Below, one piece after another: positions 26,226-35,582 of a stretch of DNA of 36,636 nt; position 1 is the first letter of the stretch; every line of letters begins with the position of its first letter. The position numbers and the translations under genes were made by a program. Below the pieces are notes generated by a model. The model was not told the origin of the DNA. It ran no database searches and saw nothing but the letters and a program-made list of their open reading frames with translations. Source of the stretch: Rhodobacter sp. (GTDB taxonomy: Bacteria; Pseudomonadota; Alphaproteobacteria; Rhodobacterales; Rhodobacteraceae); NCBI GenBank assembly GCA_027484985.1, contig JAIXRW010000066.1, positions 1 through 36,636 of the forward strand, written 5' to 3'.

Positions 26226-27119
26226 TTATTGCGCCGCCTTTTGCAGGGCGATCATGTCATGCAGATAGGCGCCGAATTCGTCGCGCAGATCGGGGCGCGA
26301 CAGGCCAAAGGCCACGGTCGCCTGCAAGAAGCCCGCCTTCGAGCCGCAGTCGTAACGCTGCCCGCGGAAGCGGTAGCCGAACACGTTGCCGTCTGCCACT
26401 TCCTCGGCAATCGCGTCGGTCAACTGGATCTCGCCGCCCGCGCCCTGCTTCATGCGGTTCAGGTTCGTCATCACCTTGGGCGACAGGATATAGCGCCCGA
26501 TCACGGCAAGGTTGGACGGTGCCGTTCCCTTGGCAGGCTTTTCCACCATGCCCTTGGCCTTGACGATCGACCCCATATCCTCGCCGATATCCAGGACGCC
26601 GTAGGACGAGGTCCGCTCGGGCGCCACTTCCATGGCGGCAACCATGTTGCCCCCGGTTTCGGCATAGGCCTCGACCATCTGTTGCAGGCAGGGCTTTTCG
26701 GCGGCGATCACGTCATCGGGCAGCAGCACGGCAAAGGGTTCGTTCCCCACCAGCCGCCGCGCGCACCACACCGCATGGCCAAGGCCAAGCGGGCGGTTCT
26801 GCCGGATATAGGCGATGGCGCCCGAATCCATGTTGGTTTCCTTGAGGATTTCGAGCAGGTCGTCCTTGCCCGATTTCTTCAGCGCGCTTTCCAGTTCCGG
26901 CGCATTGTCGAAATAATCTTCAAGCGCGGATTTCCCGCGCGAGGTGACGAAGATGAATTCCTTGATCCCCGCCGCCCGCGCCTCGTCGATGGCGTATTGG
27001 ATCAGCGGGCGGTCAACCAGCGTCATGATCTCTTTGGGGATAGATTTCGTCGCGGGCAGGAAGCGGGTTCCCAGCCCCGCGACCGGAAAGATGGCCTTTG
27101 TGACCTTCTTGGCTTTCAT
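26226..27119 (-). CDS. galU: UTP-glucose-1-phosphate uridylyltransferase GalU
   Basis: Makes UDP-glucose from UTP and glucose 1-phosphate, the donor precursor for exopolysaccharide, LPS core sugars and UDP-glucuronate/galactose. The 297 residues show the nucleotidyltransferase signature FPVAGLGTRFLPATKSIPKE (residues 11-30), then RPLIQYAIDEA, RQNRPLGLGHAVWCAR and VIGRYIL, all typical. The gene starts the run leading into the two glycosyltransferases with only a few bases between, so sugar activation and transfer are linked. A terminator-like hairpin stands 27 bases before its ATG (27146-27163). The ribosome binding site is weak. Confidence 0.97.
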   Translation of the reverse strand: MKAKKVTKAIFPVAGLGTRFLPATKSIPKEIMTLVDRPLIQYAIDEARAAGIKEFIFVTSRGKSALEDYFDNAPELESALKKSGKDDLLEILKETNMDSGAIAYIRQNRPLGLGHAVWCARRLVGNEPFAVLLPDDVIAAEKPCLQQMVEAYAETGGNMVAAMEVAPERTSSYGVLDIGEDMGSIVKAKGMVEKPAKGTAPSNLAVIGRYILSPKVMTNLNRMKQGAGGEIQLTDAIAEEVADGNVFGYRFRGQRYDCGSKAGFLQATVAFGLSRPDLRDEFGAYLHDMIALQKAAQ

Positions 27120-27145
27120 GTCTCGTCACCCATGGTTCCGCCCTG

Positions 27146-27163
27146 AAAAAGGGCCCGGCCCTT
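27146..27163 (-). terminator. Terminator-like hairpin just upstream of galU
   Basis: On the minus strand, AAGGGCC-G-GGCCCTT runs into a five-T tract, so it has intrinsic-terminator form. It may end the cysQ-kdsB transcript. It lies only 27 bases before the galU ATG, too close for a separate galU promoter after it, so it could also act as a leader attenuator. The remainder of the 173-base gap (27120-27292) shows no clear promoter. Confidence 0.55.
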
Positions 27164-27292
27164 GGCCGTATTCGTTCCCGCACTGACACAAGACTAACAG
27201 CCTTGCACGCATTTGGGAAACGCCGTTGCGGTAGCTGTTCCGCCCCTCCGGTGCAAGCTAGTGATGGATTGCGACAGAAAGATCACGAAAAT

Positions 27293-28081
27293 TTAGCCCA
27301 TCGCGGCCATCATCGCCTCGATCACGGGCACATCGCTGGGGTTGTTCAGTTCCCAGAACTGCCGCCCCTGGGCGGAAACCTCGACACACAGCACCGCGCG
27401 GCCGTTTTCCAGAAAGCGCAACTGTTCCAGCCCTTCCAGCCGTTCAAGCGGCCCGACCGGCCATGTGGGATAGTCGCACAACGCCGCAGGCCGATAGGCA
27501 TAGACGCCGACATGGTGAAAAACCGGCGTGGCTTCGTCATCGGCATAGGTCTTGGCCGTGAAGGGGATCACCTCTTTCGAGAAGTAAAGCCCCCGCCCGC
27601 CCGCGCCGAACACGGCGGTGGTGCCGCCCACCCGCCCCGCGCGGCGGTCGGCCAACAGGGCGGCCAGCATCTTGCCCTCGCAGCGCAGAACGGGGGTCGC
27701 GATCACGGCATCGGGGTCTGCCCGCAACCCTGCCACCAGATCCTCGACAAACCATGCGGGCGTCAGCGGGGCATCGCCCTGCAAGTTCACCACGATGTCA
27801 TATCCCGGCAGTTTCGCGGCCACCTCGGCGCAGCGTTCGGTTCCGTTCTGCCACTGGTCCGAGGTCATCACCACCTCGGCCCCGAAGGATACGGCATGGT
27901 CACGGATACGGGCGTCATCGGTCGCCACCACCACGCGGTCCACCCCGCGCACGGCCATTGCCGCCTCCCAGCTGCGGCGGATCAGGGTCTTTTCCCCGTC
28001 AGGACCGCGCAAGCTGACCAGCGGCTTGCCGGGATAGCGCGTGCTGGCATAGCGGGCGGGAATGGCGACAAGGACGCTCAT
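27293..28081 (-). CDS. kdsB: 3-deoxy-manno-octulosonate cytidylyltransferase (KdsB family, divergent)
   Basis: Family members activate Kdo as CMP-Kdo for lipid A core or capsule linkage. The 262 residues start with IPARYASTRYPGKPL (7-21), and have VVATDD (51-56), NLQGDAP (99-105) and a C-terminal ELNNPSDVPVIE. Two places differ from the usual KdsB: the QGDEP motif is QGDAP, and the H-x-SGT-(D/E)-R segment is WQNGTERCAEV. It may thus be a second, capsule-type enzyme or use another acid sugar; standard KdsB could lie elsewhere. The ATG overlaps the cysQ stop by four bases. Confidence 0.88.
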   Translation of the reverse strand: MSVLVAIPARYASTRYPGKPLVSLRGPDGEKTLIRRSWEAAMAVRGVDRVVVATDDARIRDHAVSFGAEVVMTSDQWQNGTERCAEVAAKLPGYDIVVNLQGDAPLTPAWFVEDLVAGLRADPDAVIATPVLRCEGKMLAALLADRRAGRVGGTTAVFGAGGRGLYFSKEVIPFTAKTYADDEATPVFHHVGVYAYRPAALCDYPTWPVGPLERLEGLEQLRFLENGRAVLCVEVSAQGRQFWELNNPSDVPVIEAMMAAMG

Positions 28082-28848
28082 TTCAGCACCACACCCGGTG
28101 CATAGGCGATGAAATGCGGGTTGTCCCAGCCGTCTTTGCCGTAACGCAGGTCGGAATGGTCATCGAGGCGCACCACACGGCCCCCCGCACCGCGCAACAC
28201 GGCATCGCCCGCCGCGGTATCCCATTCCATCGTGCGGCCCAGGCGGGGGTAAAGATCGGCCTCGCCGGTTGCCACCAGACAGAATTTCAGGCTGCTGCCC
28301 GCGCTGCGGCTGTCCTTCACGGCATAGCGGGCGATGTAATCTTCAAGCGCGGCGTCGCGATGCGATTTTGACGCGACCACCATCAGCGCGGCGTTATCGG
28401 GCGCACCCACCCGGATTTCGCGCGCCACGCCTGCCACTTCCTCGACCGAAACGCCATCGGGGCGCGTGTAGAACAGCCGCCCCTGCGCCGGGGCAAAGAC
28501 CACCCCCCGCAGCGGCACGCCCTTTTCGACATAGGCGATGTTCACCGTGAAATCGCCGCGCCGCTGCACGAATTCCTTTGTGCCGTCCAAGGGATCGACG
28601 ATCAGAAAGGTGTCGGCCCGCTGCCCGTGGCTGGCGGCCTGTTCTTCGGTGATCAGCGCCACATCGGGAAAGGCCGCCCGCAACCCGGCCGAGATGATGG
28701 CATCCGCCGCCTCATCCGCTTCGGTCACGGGCGAGGCATCGCCCTTTGACCTTACTTCGAAATCGGGGCCATCATAGACCTCCATGATCCGCGCACCTGC
28801 CGCAATCGCCAAATCCCGCATCAGTGGAACCAAACGCCCAAAGTCCAT
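28078..28848 (-). CDS. cysQ: 3'(2'),5'-bisphosphate nucleotidase CysQ
   Basis: Hydrolyses 3'-phosphoadenosine 5'-phosphate (PAP), the by-product of PAPS-dependent sulfation and sulfate reduction, to AMP. It belongs to the inositol-monophosphatase superfamily: the metal-site motifs are ITEEQ (66-70) and DPLDGTKEF (85-93), with the second region EWDTAAGDAVL. 256 residues from the ATG at 28848, which has AGGGGGCAGGC upstream; a longer frame to 28869 adds only MRRQGAG. It is coupled to kdsB by a four-base overlap. Its nearness to a sulfotransferase gene fits PAP clearance, though CysQ is also general housekeeping. Confidence 0.94.
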   Translation of the reverse strand: MDFGRLVPLMRDLAIAAGARIMEVYDGPDFEVRSKGDASPVTEADEAADAIISAGLRAAFPDVALITEEQAASHGQRADTFLIVDPLDGTKEFVQRRGDFTVNIAYVEKGVPLRGVVFAPAQGRLFYTRPDGVSVEEVAGVAREIRVGAPDNAALMVVASKSHRDAALEDYIARYAVKDSRSAGSSLKFCLVATGEADLYPRLGRTMEWDTAAGDAVLRGAGGRVVRLDDHSDLRYGKDGWDNPHFIAYAPGVVLK

Positions 28849-28881
28849 GCCTGCCCCCTGCCGGCGCACAACCGGCGATCA

Positions 28882-28926
28882 TTGAAAAGAAACCTTGCCC
28901 GCTTTATCATGCCCGCCACGGGCAAG
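28882..28926 (+). promoter_or_regulatory. Promoter with an overlapping palindrome, upstream of the ABC permease
   Basis: TTGAAA (28882-28887), a 17-base spacer and TATCAT (28905-28910) form one of the best sigma-70-type promoters in the window. A perfect inverted repeat CTTGCCCG (28894-28901) / CGGGCAAG (28919-28926) brackets the -10 and the start site, as a repressor operator would. It lies in the divergent gap between cysQ and the permease. Confidence 0.65.
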
Positions 28927-28972
28927 AGCAAGCCGCCCGCGCCGGTGGCGGACCTGTGCAAGGGGTTAAGTG

Positions 28973-29797
28973 GTGAAATTCTCGGCCGATATCAAACGCA
29001 CGCCCGCAGTCGCCGCTTGGGGGATGTTGCAGCTTGTGTTCCATGGCGCGGTCCACAATGTCCGCAAAAGCCATACCAGCGCCGTGCTTGGCCTTTTGAT
29101 CAACATCTTCCAGTCGCTGATCATGCTGATCGGCTTTTACCTGATGTTTTCCTATACCGGCACGCGGCATGTGGCGATCCGGGGCGATTACATCCTGTAC
29201 CTGATGTCCGGCATCTTCATGTATATGACCCATATCAAGGCCATGCATGCCGTGATGAAGGCCGATGGCGCCACATCGAACATGATGAAACACGCGCCGA
29301 TGAACACGCTGATCGCCGTGGGCGCCGCCGCCTTGGGCGAGCTTTACCTGCAAATGCTGTCGGCCATCATATTGATGTTCGTCTATCACGCCCTGTTCAG
29401 CCCCGTGACCATCGACGAACCCGTGGGCACGCTGGGCATGCTGCTGCTGTCATGGGCCACGGGCGCCGCCATCGGCATGATCTTTCGCGCAGCCACCCCG
29501 TGGCAGCCGCGCTTTTTCGGCACGGTGGCCAATATCTACACCCGCATCAACATGATCGCCTCGGGCAAGATGTTCGTGGCCAATGCCATGCCGACGGTGG
29601 TGCTGTCATGGTTCACATGGAACCCGCTGTTCCACATCATCGATCAGGCGCGGGGCTATATCTTCCTCAACTACGGGCCGCGCTATTCGAACGGCGAATA
29701 TCCGGTCTATTTCCTGCTTGCCTGTCTGACCATCGGGCTGATGGGTGAATTCTACACCATGAAGCGCGTGTCGCTGTCGTGGTCGGCGGGCAAATAG
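28973..29797 (+). CDS. ABC-2 type polysaccharide/capsule export permease
   Basis: A 274-residue inner-membrane protein resembling KpsM/Wzm permeases, with about six membrane helices ([21 protein letters not shown], split here; [55 protein letters not shown]; a [13 protein letters not shown] segment typical of ABC-2 permeases; [19 protein letters not shown]). A partner ATPase, periplasmic adaptor or outer-membrane exporter is not in this window, so the partner must be elsewhere. Two GTG codons lie in tandem at 28970 and 28973; the second sits seven bases after AAGGGG and is preferred. The promoter at 28882 appears regulated by a palindrome. The exported polymer could be the product of the nearby glycosyltransferases. 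Confidence 0.87.
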   Translation: MKFSADIKRTPAVAAWGMLQLVFHGAVHNVRKSHTSAVLGLLINIFQSLIMLIGFYLMFSYTGTRHVAIRGDYILYLMSGIFMYMTHIKAMHAVMKADGATSNMMKHAPMNTLIAVGAAALGELYLQMLSAIILMFVYHALFSPVTIDEPVGTLGMLLLSWATGAAIGMIFRAATPWQPRFFGTVANIYTRINMIASGKMFVANAMPTVVLSWFTWNPLFHIIDQARGYIFLNYGPRYSNGEYPVYFLLACLTIGLMGEFYTMKRVSLSWSAGK

Positions 29798-29860
29798 CGC
29801 CCCGCACCGTCCTTTCGGCCCGTCCTTTCGGATCGTCGGCAAATTCACCGCCCGCGGGCG

Positions 29861-29892
29861 CTTGCAGCGCCCACGGCCCCAACTTATATACC
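29861..29892 (+). promoter_or_regulatory. Heat-shock (sigma-32) promoter of dnaK
   Basis: CTTG at 29861-29864, an 18-base spacer and CTTATATACC at 29883-29892 match the alphaproteobacterial RpoH consensus CTTG-N17/18-CYTATNTNNG in all but the last base. The leader to the dnaK ATG would be about 105-110 bases. It contains a hairpin at 29943-29976: a GGGGCC/GGCCCC stem, an A-A mismatch, then GAC/GTC. Confidence 0.8.
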
Positions 29893-30005
29893 GAGCCGAA
29901 GCCGGTACGGGCGGGCCGCCCTTGCCGGAAGCACTTGGGATCGGGGCCAGACGCCTTTTTTGCAGGGTCAGGCCCCACAACATCGCCGAAAGAAGGAAGC
30001 ACATC

Positions 30006-31913
<1,908 letters not shown>

Positions 31914-31932
31914 CACCGCGTGAATCGGAAAA

Positions 31933-31960
31933 GGGGGCGGTCCGGCAACGGTCCGCCCCC
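31933..31960 (+). other. dnaK-dnaJ intergenic RNA hairpin
   Basis: GGGGGCGG-T-CCG pairs with CGG-T-CCGCCCCC around a GCAA tetraloop: 8 bp, a T-T mismatch, then 3 bp. No U tract follows. It probably lowers dnaJ expression relative to dnaK by attenuation or stabilises the dnaK mRNA after processing. Confidence 0.8.
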
Positions 31961-31986
31961 ACCCGGTTCTGATTGGGGGTTTTGCA

Positions 31987-33141
31987 GTGGCAAAACGTGA
32001 TTACTACGAAATTCTGGGTGCCCCGCGCGGTGCCTCGGCGGAAGAGCTGAAGAAAGCCTATCGCACCAAGGCGAAAGAGCTTCACCCCGACCGCAATTCC
32101 GACAATCCGAACGCCGAAGCCCAGTTCAAGGAAGTGAACGAGGCTTATGAAGTGCTGAAAGACGCCGACAAGAAAGCCGCCTATGACCGCTACGGCCATG
32201 CGGCCTTTGAAGGTGGCATGGGCGGCGGCGGCGGCGGGCGCGGCTATGGTGGCGGGGGCGGCGATTTCGCCTCGTCCTTCTCGGATGTGTTCGAAGACCT
32301 GTTTGGCGATTTCATGGGTGGCGGTCGCGGCGGCGGCGGCGGACGGTCGCGCGCACAGCGCGGATCGGACCTGCGCTACAACCTGCGCGTCAGCCTTGAA
32401 GAAGCGTTCAAGGGTGTGCAGAAAACCATCAACGTGCCCACCTCGGTCGGCTGCGACACCTGTCGCGGCACCGGGGCCGAAGGCGGCGCCGAACCCGTCA
32501 CCTGCCCCACCTGTTCGGGCATGGGCAAGGTGCGCGCGCAGCAGGGTTTCTTCACCGTCGAACGCACCTGCCCCACCTGTTCGGGCATGGGCCAGATCAT
32601 CAAGAATCCCTGCCGGTCCTGCGGCGGCGCGGGCCGGATCGAGAAGGAACGCAGCCTGTCGGTGAACATCCCCGCAGGGGTGGAAACCGGCACCCGCATC
32701 CGCCTTGCCGGCGAAGGCGAGGCCGGTTTGCGCGGGGGCCCGGCGGGTGATCTGTATATCTTCATCGAGGTGAAGGAACACGCGATCTTCCAGCGCGACG
32801 GCGTGCATCTTTTCTGCCGCATCCCCGTCAGCATCGCCGCGGCCGCCCTTGGCGGCGAGGTCGAGGTGCCCACCATCGACGGCGGCAAATCGCGGGTGAA
32901 GGTGCCCGCGGGCAGCCAGACCGGCAAGCAGATGCGCCTGCGCGGCAAGGGCATGCCCGCCCTGCGCGGCGGCGGCTCGGGCGACATGGTGCTGGAACTG
33001 GCGGTGGAAACCCCCGTCAACCTGACCGCCCGCCAGCGCGAATTGCTGGAAGAATTCGACCGCCTTTCGGCTGAAAACAACCCCGAAAGCGAATCGTTCT
33101 TTTCCAAGGTGCGCGGCTTCTGGGACGGCATGAAGAACTGA
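31987..33141 (+). CDS. dnaJ: Chaperone DnaJ (Hsp40)
   Basis: Co-chaperone that delivers substrates to DnaK and stimulates its ATPase. The 384 residues have the J domain (1-70) with HPD at 33-35, a Gly/Phe-rich region to about 125 including a run of Gly at 79-84, and the zinc-binding domain with four CxxCxGxG-type repeats (C156/159, C173/176, C195/198, C209/212). A C-terminal substrate-binding region follows ([21 protein letters not shown], read in two parts). It starts at GTG, with GGGGG seven bases upstream, 73 bases after dnaK. It is most likely co-transcribed from the dnaK heat-shock promoter. Confidence 0.98.
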   Translation: MAKRDYYEILGAPRGASAEELKKAYRTKAKELHPDRNSDNPNAEAQFKEVNEAYEVLKDADKKAAYDRYGHAAFEGGMGGGGGGRGYGGGGGDFASSFSDVFEDLFGDFMGGGRGGGGGRSRAQRGSDLRYNLRVSLEEAFKGVQKTINVPTSVGCDTCRGTGAEGGAEPVTCPTCSGMGKVRAQQGFFTVERTCPTCSGMGQIIKNPCRSCGGAGRIEKERSLSVNIPAGVETGTRIRLAGEGEAGLRGGPAGDLYIFIEVKEHAIFQRDGVHLFCRIPVSIAAAALGGEVEVPTIDGGKSRVKVPAGSQTGKQMRLRGKGMPALRGGGSGDMVLELAVETPVNLTARQRELLEEFDRLSAENNPESESFFSKVRGFWDGMKN

Positions 33142-33147
33142 CGGCAG

Positions 33148-33307
33148 GCGGAGTTTGACGCAAACTCCGCGCCGGAATTTGGCGCAAATTCCGGGGCACT
33201 TCCGCTTGGCCCCGGTTTTTGCGTCAAAAACCGTCGCGAAATCTGCGCCAGATTTCGCCCGCCTCGCCTGTGCCAAGCGCCGCATGAGTATTTGGACAAG
33301 GGTGAAA
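33148..33307. repeat. Composite palindromic element C: five-hairpin array plus shared box
   Basis: Five inverted repeats stand in a row between dnaJ and radC. GCGGAGTTTG-ACG (33148-33170), CCGGAATTTG-GCG (33172-33194), CGGTTTTTG-CGT (33213-33233) and GCGAAATCTG-CGC (33236-33258) each have a perfect 9-10 bp stem and a 3-base loop. The middle one, CCGGGGC with an 11-base loop (33191-33215), overlaps its neighbours. At 33285-33307 lies a 23-base sequence identical to 13806-13828 in element B (core GAGTATTTGGACAAGGGTG). Nothing coding lies in the 212-base gap; the radC promoter is not evident. Confidence 0.9.
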
Positions 33308-33353
33308 GGGCCGCGTTAACCTTTCCTCAACCATCCGCTGCCAGCCTGACCGC

Positions 33354-34106
33354 ATGGCACATGGATTTAGCGATTCCCTCCCCCTGTTCACCGACGGCGA
33401 CGAAGCGGTCGCGTCCCCCCTGCCTGACCGCCTGCCCAGCTATATCGCCGACCACCGCAAACGCCTGCGCGCCCGCTTTATGGAAGGGGGCGCGGCTGCC
33501 GTGGCGGAATACGAACTGCTGGAACTGATCCTGTTCCGCGCCATCCCGCGACAGGATGTGAAACCGCTTGCCCACAGCCTGTTGCAGACCTTTGGCGATC
33601 TTGCCCGCACCATTGCCGCCCCCGTGGCCCAACTGGAACGGGTCAAGGGGGTGGGCGAGGCGGTCATTCTTGAACTGAAGCTGATCGAGGCCGCATCGCA
33701 GCGCATGGCGCGCAGCCGCGTGATGCAACGCCCGGTGCTTTCTTCATGGGCGGCGCTGCTGGATTATTGCCACACCGTCATGGCGCATCGCGAAACCGAA
33801 CAGTTCCGCATCCTGTTTCTTGACCGCAAGAACGTGCTGATTGCCGATGAAGAACAGGCCAAGGGCACGGTTGACCATGTGCCCGTCTATCCGCGCGAGG
33901 TGGTGAAGCGGGCGCTCGAACTCAATGCCTCGGCGCTGATTCTTGTGCATAACCACCCTTCGGGCGACCCGACGCCGTCACGGTCGGATATCGACATGAC
34001 CGACCAGATCGCGCAGGCCTGCACCACCCTTGGCATCACCCTGCACGACCACCTGATCATCGGCAAAAGCGCCGAGGTCAGTTTCCGGTCGCTTGGCCAC
34101 CTGTAA
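33354..34106 (+). CDS. radC: RadC-family JAB/MPN protein
   Basis: A 250-residue protein of the RadC family. Despite the name, a DNA-repair role is not established, and the fold is that of JAMM metalloproteases. An N-terminal helix-hairpin-helix-like part ([26 protein letters not shown]) is followed by the JAB domain with H199-N-H201-P-S-G-D and Ser209 and Asp212 completing the zinc motif HxHx7Sx2D. The ATG has no clear ribosome binding site, so initiation may be leaderless or unusual. Its 3' end overlaps the convergent OmpA-type gene by 29 bases. Confidence 0.96.
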   Translation: MAHGFSDSLPLFTDGDEAVASPLPDRLPSYIADHRKRLRARFMEGGAAAVAEYELLELILFRAIPRQDVKPLAHSLLQTFGDLARTIAAPVAQLERVKGVGEAVILELKLIEAASQRMARSRVMQRPVLSSWAALLDYCHTVMAHRETEQFRILFLDRKNVLIADEEQAKGTVDHVPVYPREVVKRALELNASALILVHNHPSGDPTPSRSDIDMTDQIAQACTTLGITLHDHLIIGKSAEVSFRSLGHL

Positions 34107-35571
34107 GGTCGGGCTGAACCCACAGCTCGACCCGCCGGTTCAACCGCCGCCCCGCTGCCGTTTCGTCGCAGGCCATGGGCATCGCCTCGCCAAAGCCCAT
34201 GACTTCGGGCAGGGCAATATCGGGGGCCAGCCGCGCCAGCGCATCGCGCACCGCCTGCGCCCGGTCTTGCGACAGGGCCAGATTGGCCGCCGCCGCCCCC
34301 GACCCGTCGGAAAACCCCGCCAGCACCAGCTTTTGCCCCGCAAACAACCCCGCTTGCAGCATCTGCGCCAGATCGGTCAGGTTCTGTTGTGACGCGGCTT
34401 CAAGCGTGCTTGACCCGTCCTGAAAGCGGAAGGTGAACGAAACCCGTTCGGCCCCCGCCATTGCCGCGACCAACCGCTTGAGATCGGCAAGCGAGGTTTC
34501 CGCGCCTGCCCCCGCCACCGCATTCATCAGCCGCAGCCCGTCATCGGCCAGCGGATGCCGCGCCACCCCGCGATCGACATAGCCCGCCGCCGCGATGGCC
34601 GCCTGTGCCTGCGGCAGCGACAGGAAATCCAGAAACTCGCGCGCCATCAGCGGTAACCGTCTGCGGGGCGTCAGCAATTGCACCGGCAGGGTCAGCGGGT
34701 AATCCTCGGCCTTGACGGCCAGCGGTGTCGGCTGAAGCGGGAAGCCGCAGGTATCGGTCAGCAGGATCGGCTTGGCCTGCCCTGCGGCGCCCGCCGTGGT
34801 TACGGCGATGCCCCACGGGTCACGCGCCACGGCGGCGGCAAGTGCGGACAGGTCATCATGCACCGCGCCCACCGCCACCGCCCGCCCCAGCCGCGCCGCA
34901 AGCGCATCGGCCACGCCACCTGCGGCCAGCCCGTGCAAGACCAGCGGCATATCCGGCCCGCCCACCTGTGCCCAGTTCGTCACCTCGCCCGACAGCACCC
35001 GCGCCAGATCGACCGAGGCGATCCGCCCGACCGGATTGTCGCGCCCCACGATGGGCACCAGCGCATCCATGGCCAGCGCCCGCGTTCCGAAATCGGGCGC
35101 GGCGGCAACCCCGATCACCATCTCGGCCCGCCCTGCCGCCAGCGCGGCAAGTGCCGCCTCGGTCGGGGCGGGGGCAAAGGAAAACTCGGCCAGAACCGCC
35201 TTGCCATCGGGCGCGACCAGCCGTGTGGTGCCGCCATCAGCCTGCGCGGTCAGGCCCCGTGTCGCGGCAAAGGCGGCAACCAGCGGCGGCAGCAGGGCGC
35301 GCCCGGCCTCGGCCTCGCCCGTGATACGGATCTCGGCTTTTGGCGCGGTCAGGTCGGGGCAGCCCGGCCCGTCACACAGCACGCCCTGACCATCGACCGT
35401 CAGCAGCCCGTAGGACGACTCGATGCGATAGAATTCGCCATCCCAGCCTTGCAGCGTGCCACTGACCGACAGGCCGCCTTCGCGCGCTGTCAGCGTCACA
35501 TCCTGCGCGTGGCCGGCACCCGCAAAGACCAGAACGGCGGAAACCGCCGCACACACCAACCCGACCTTCAT
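34078..35571 (-). CDS. PstS-like substrate-binding domain fused to an OmpA C-terminal domain
   Basis: A 497-residue exported protein. A signal peptide ([23 protein letters not shown], split by me at residue 22) leads to a periplasmic-binding fold like that of phosphate-binding PstS (about 80-330; [16 protein letters not shown] is a typical PstS segment). An OmpA-like peptidoglycan-binding domain follows (about 390-490; [43 protein letters not shown]). Proteins annotated as phosphate ABC transporter substrate-binding/OmpA family are known in Rhodobacterales; the ligand is not established. No permease or ATPase genes lie beside it, so a sensing or cell-wall-anchored binding role is possible. 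It follows the next gene by 11 bases. Confidence 0.88.
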   Translation of the reverse strand: MKVGLVCAAVSAVLVFAGAGHAQDVTLTAREGGLSVSGTLQGWDGEFYRIESSYGLLTVDGQGVLCDGPGCPDLTAPKAEIRITGEAEAGRALLPPLVAAFAATRGLTAQADGGTTRLVAPDGKAVLAEFSFAPAPTEAALAALAAGRAEMVIGVAAAPDFGTRALAMDALVPIVGRDNPVGRIASVDLARVLSGEVTNWAQVGGPDMPLVLHGLAAGGVADALAARLGRAVAVGAVHDDLSALAAAVARDPWGIAVTTAGAAGQAKPILLTDTCGFPLQPTPLAVKAEDYPLTLPVQLLTPRRRLPLMAREFLDFLSLPQAQAAIAAAGYVDRGVARHPLADDGLRLMNAVAGAGAETSLADLKRLVAAMAGAERVSFTFRFQDGSSTLEAASQQNLTDLAQMLQAGLFAGQKLVLAGFSDGSGAAAANLALSQDRAQAVRDALARLAPDIALPEVMGFGEAMPMACDETAAGRRLNRRVELWVQPDLTGGQATGN

Positions 35572-35582
35572 GAACCCTCGCG

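Noticed and set aside
28882..29748. Alternative frame overlapping the ABC permease
   Set aside because: It begins inside the -35 element of a good promoter and encodes a His/Arg-rich product without membrane segments.
33148..33258. CRISPR array
   Set aside because: The units are palindromes with differing stems and no constant repeat or regular spacers, and no cas gene is present.
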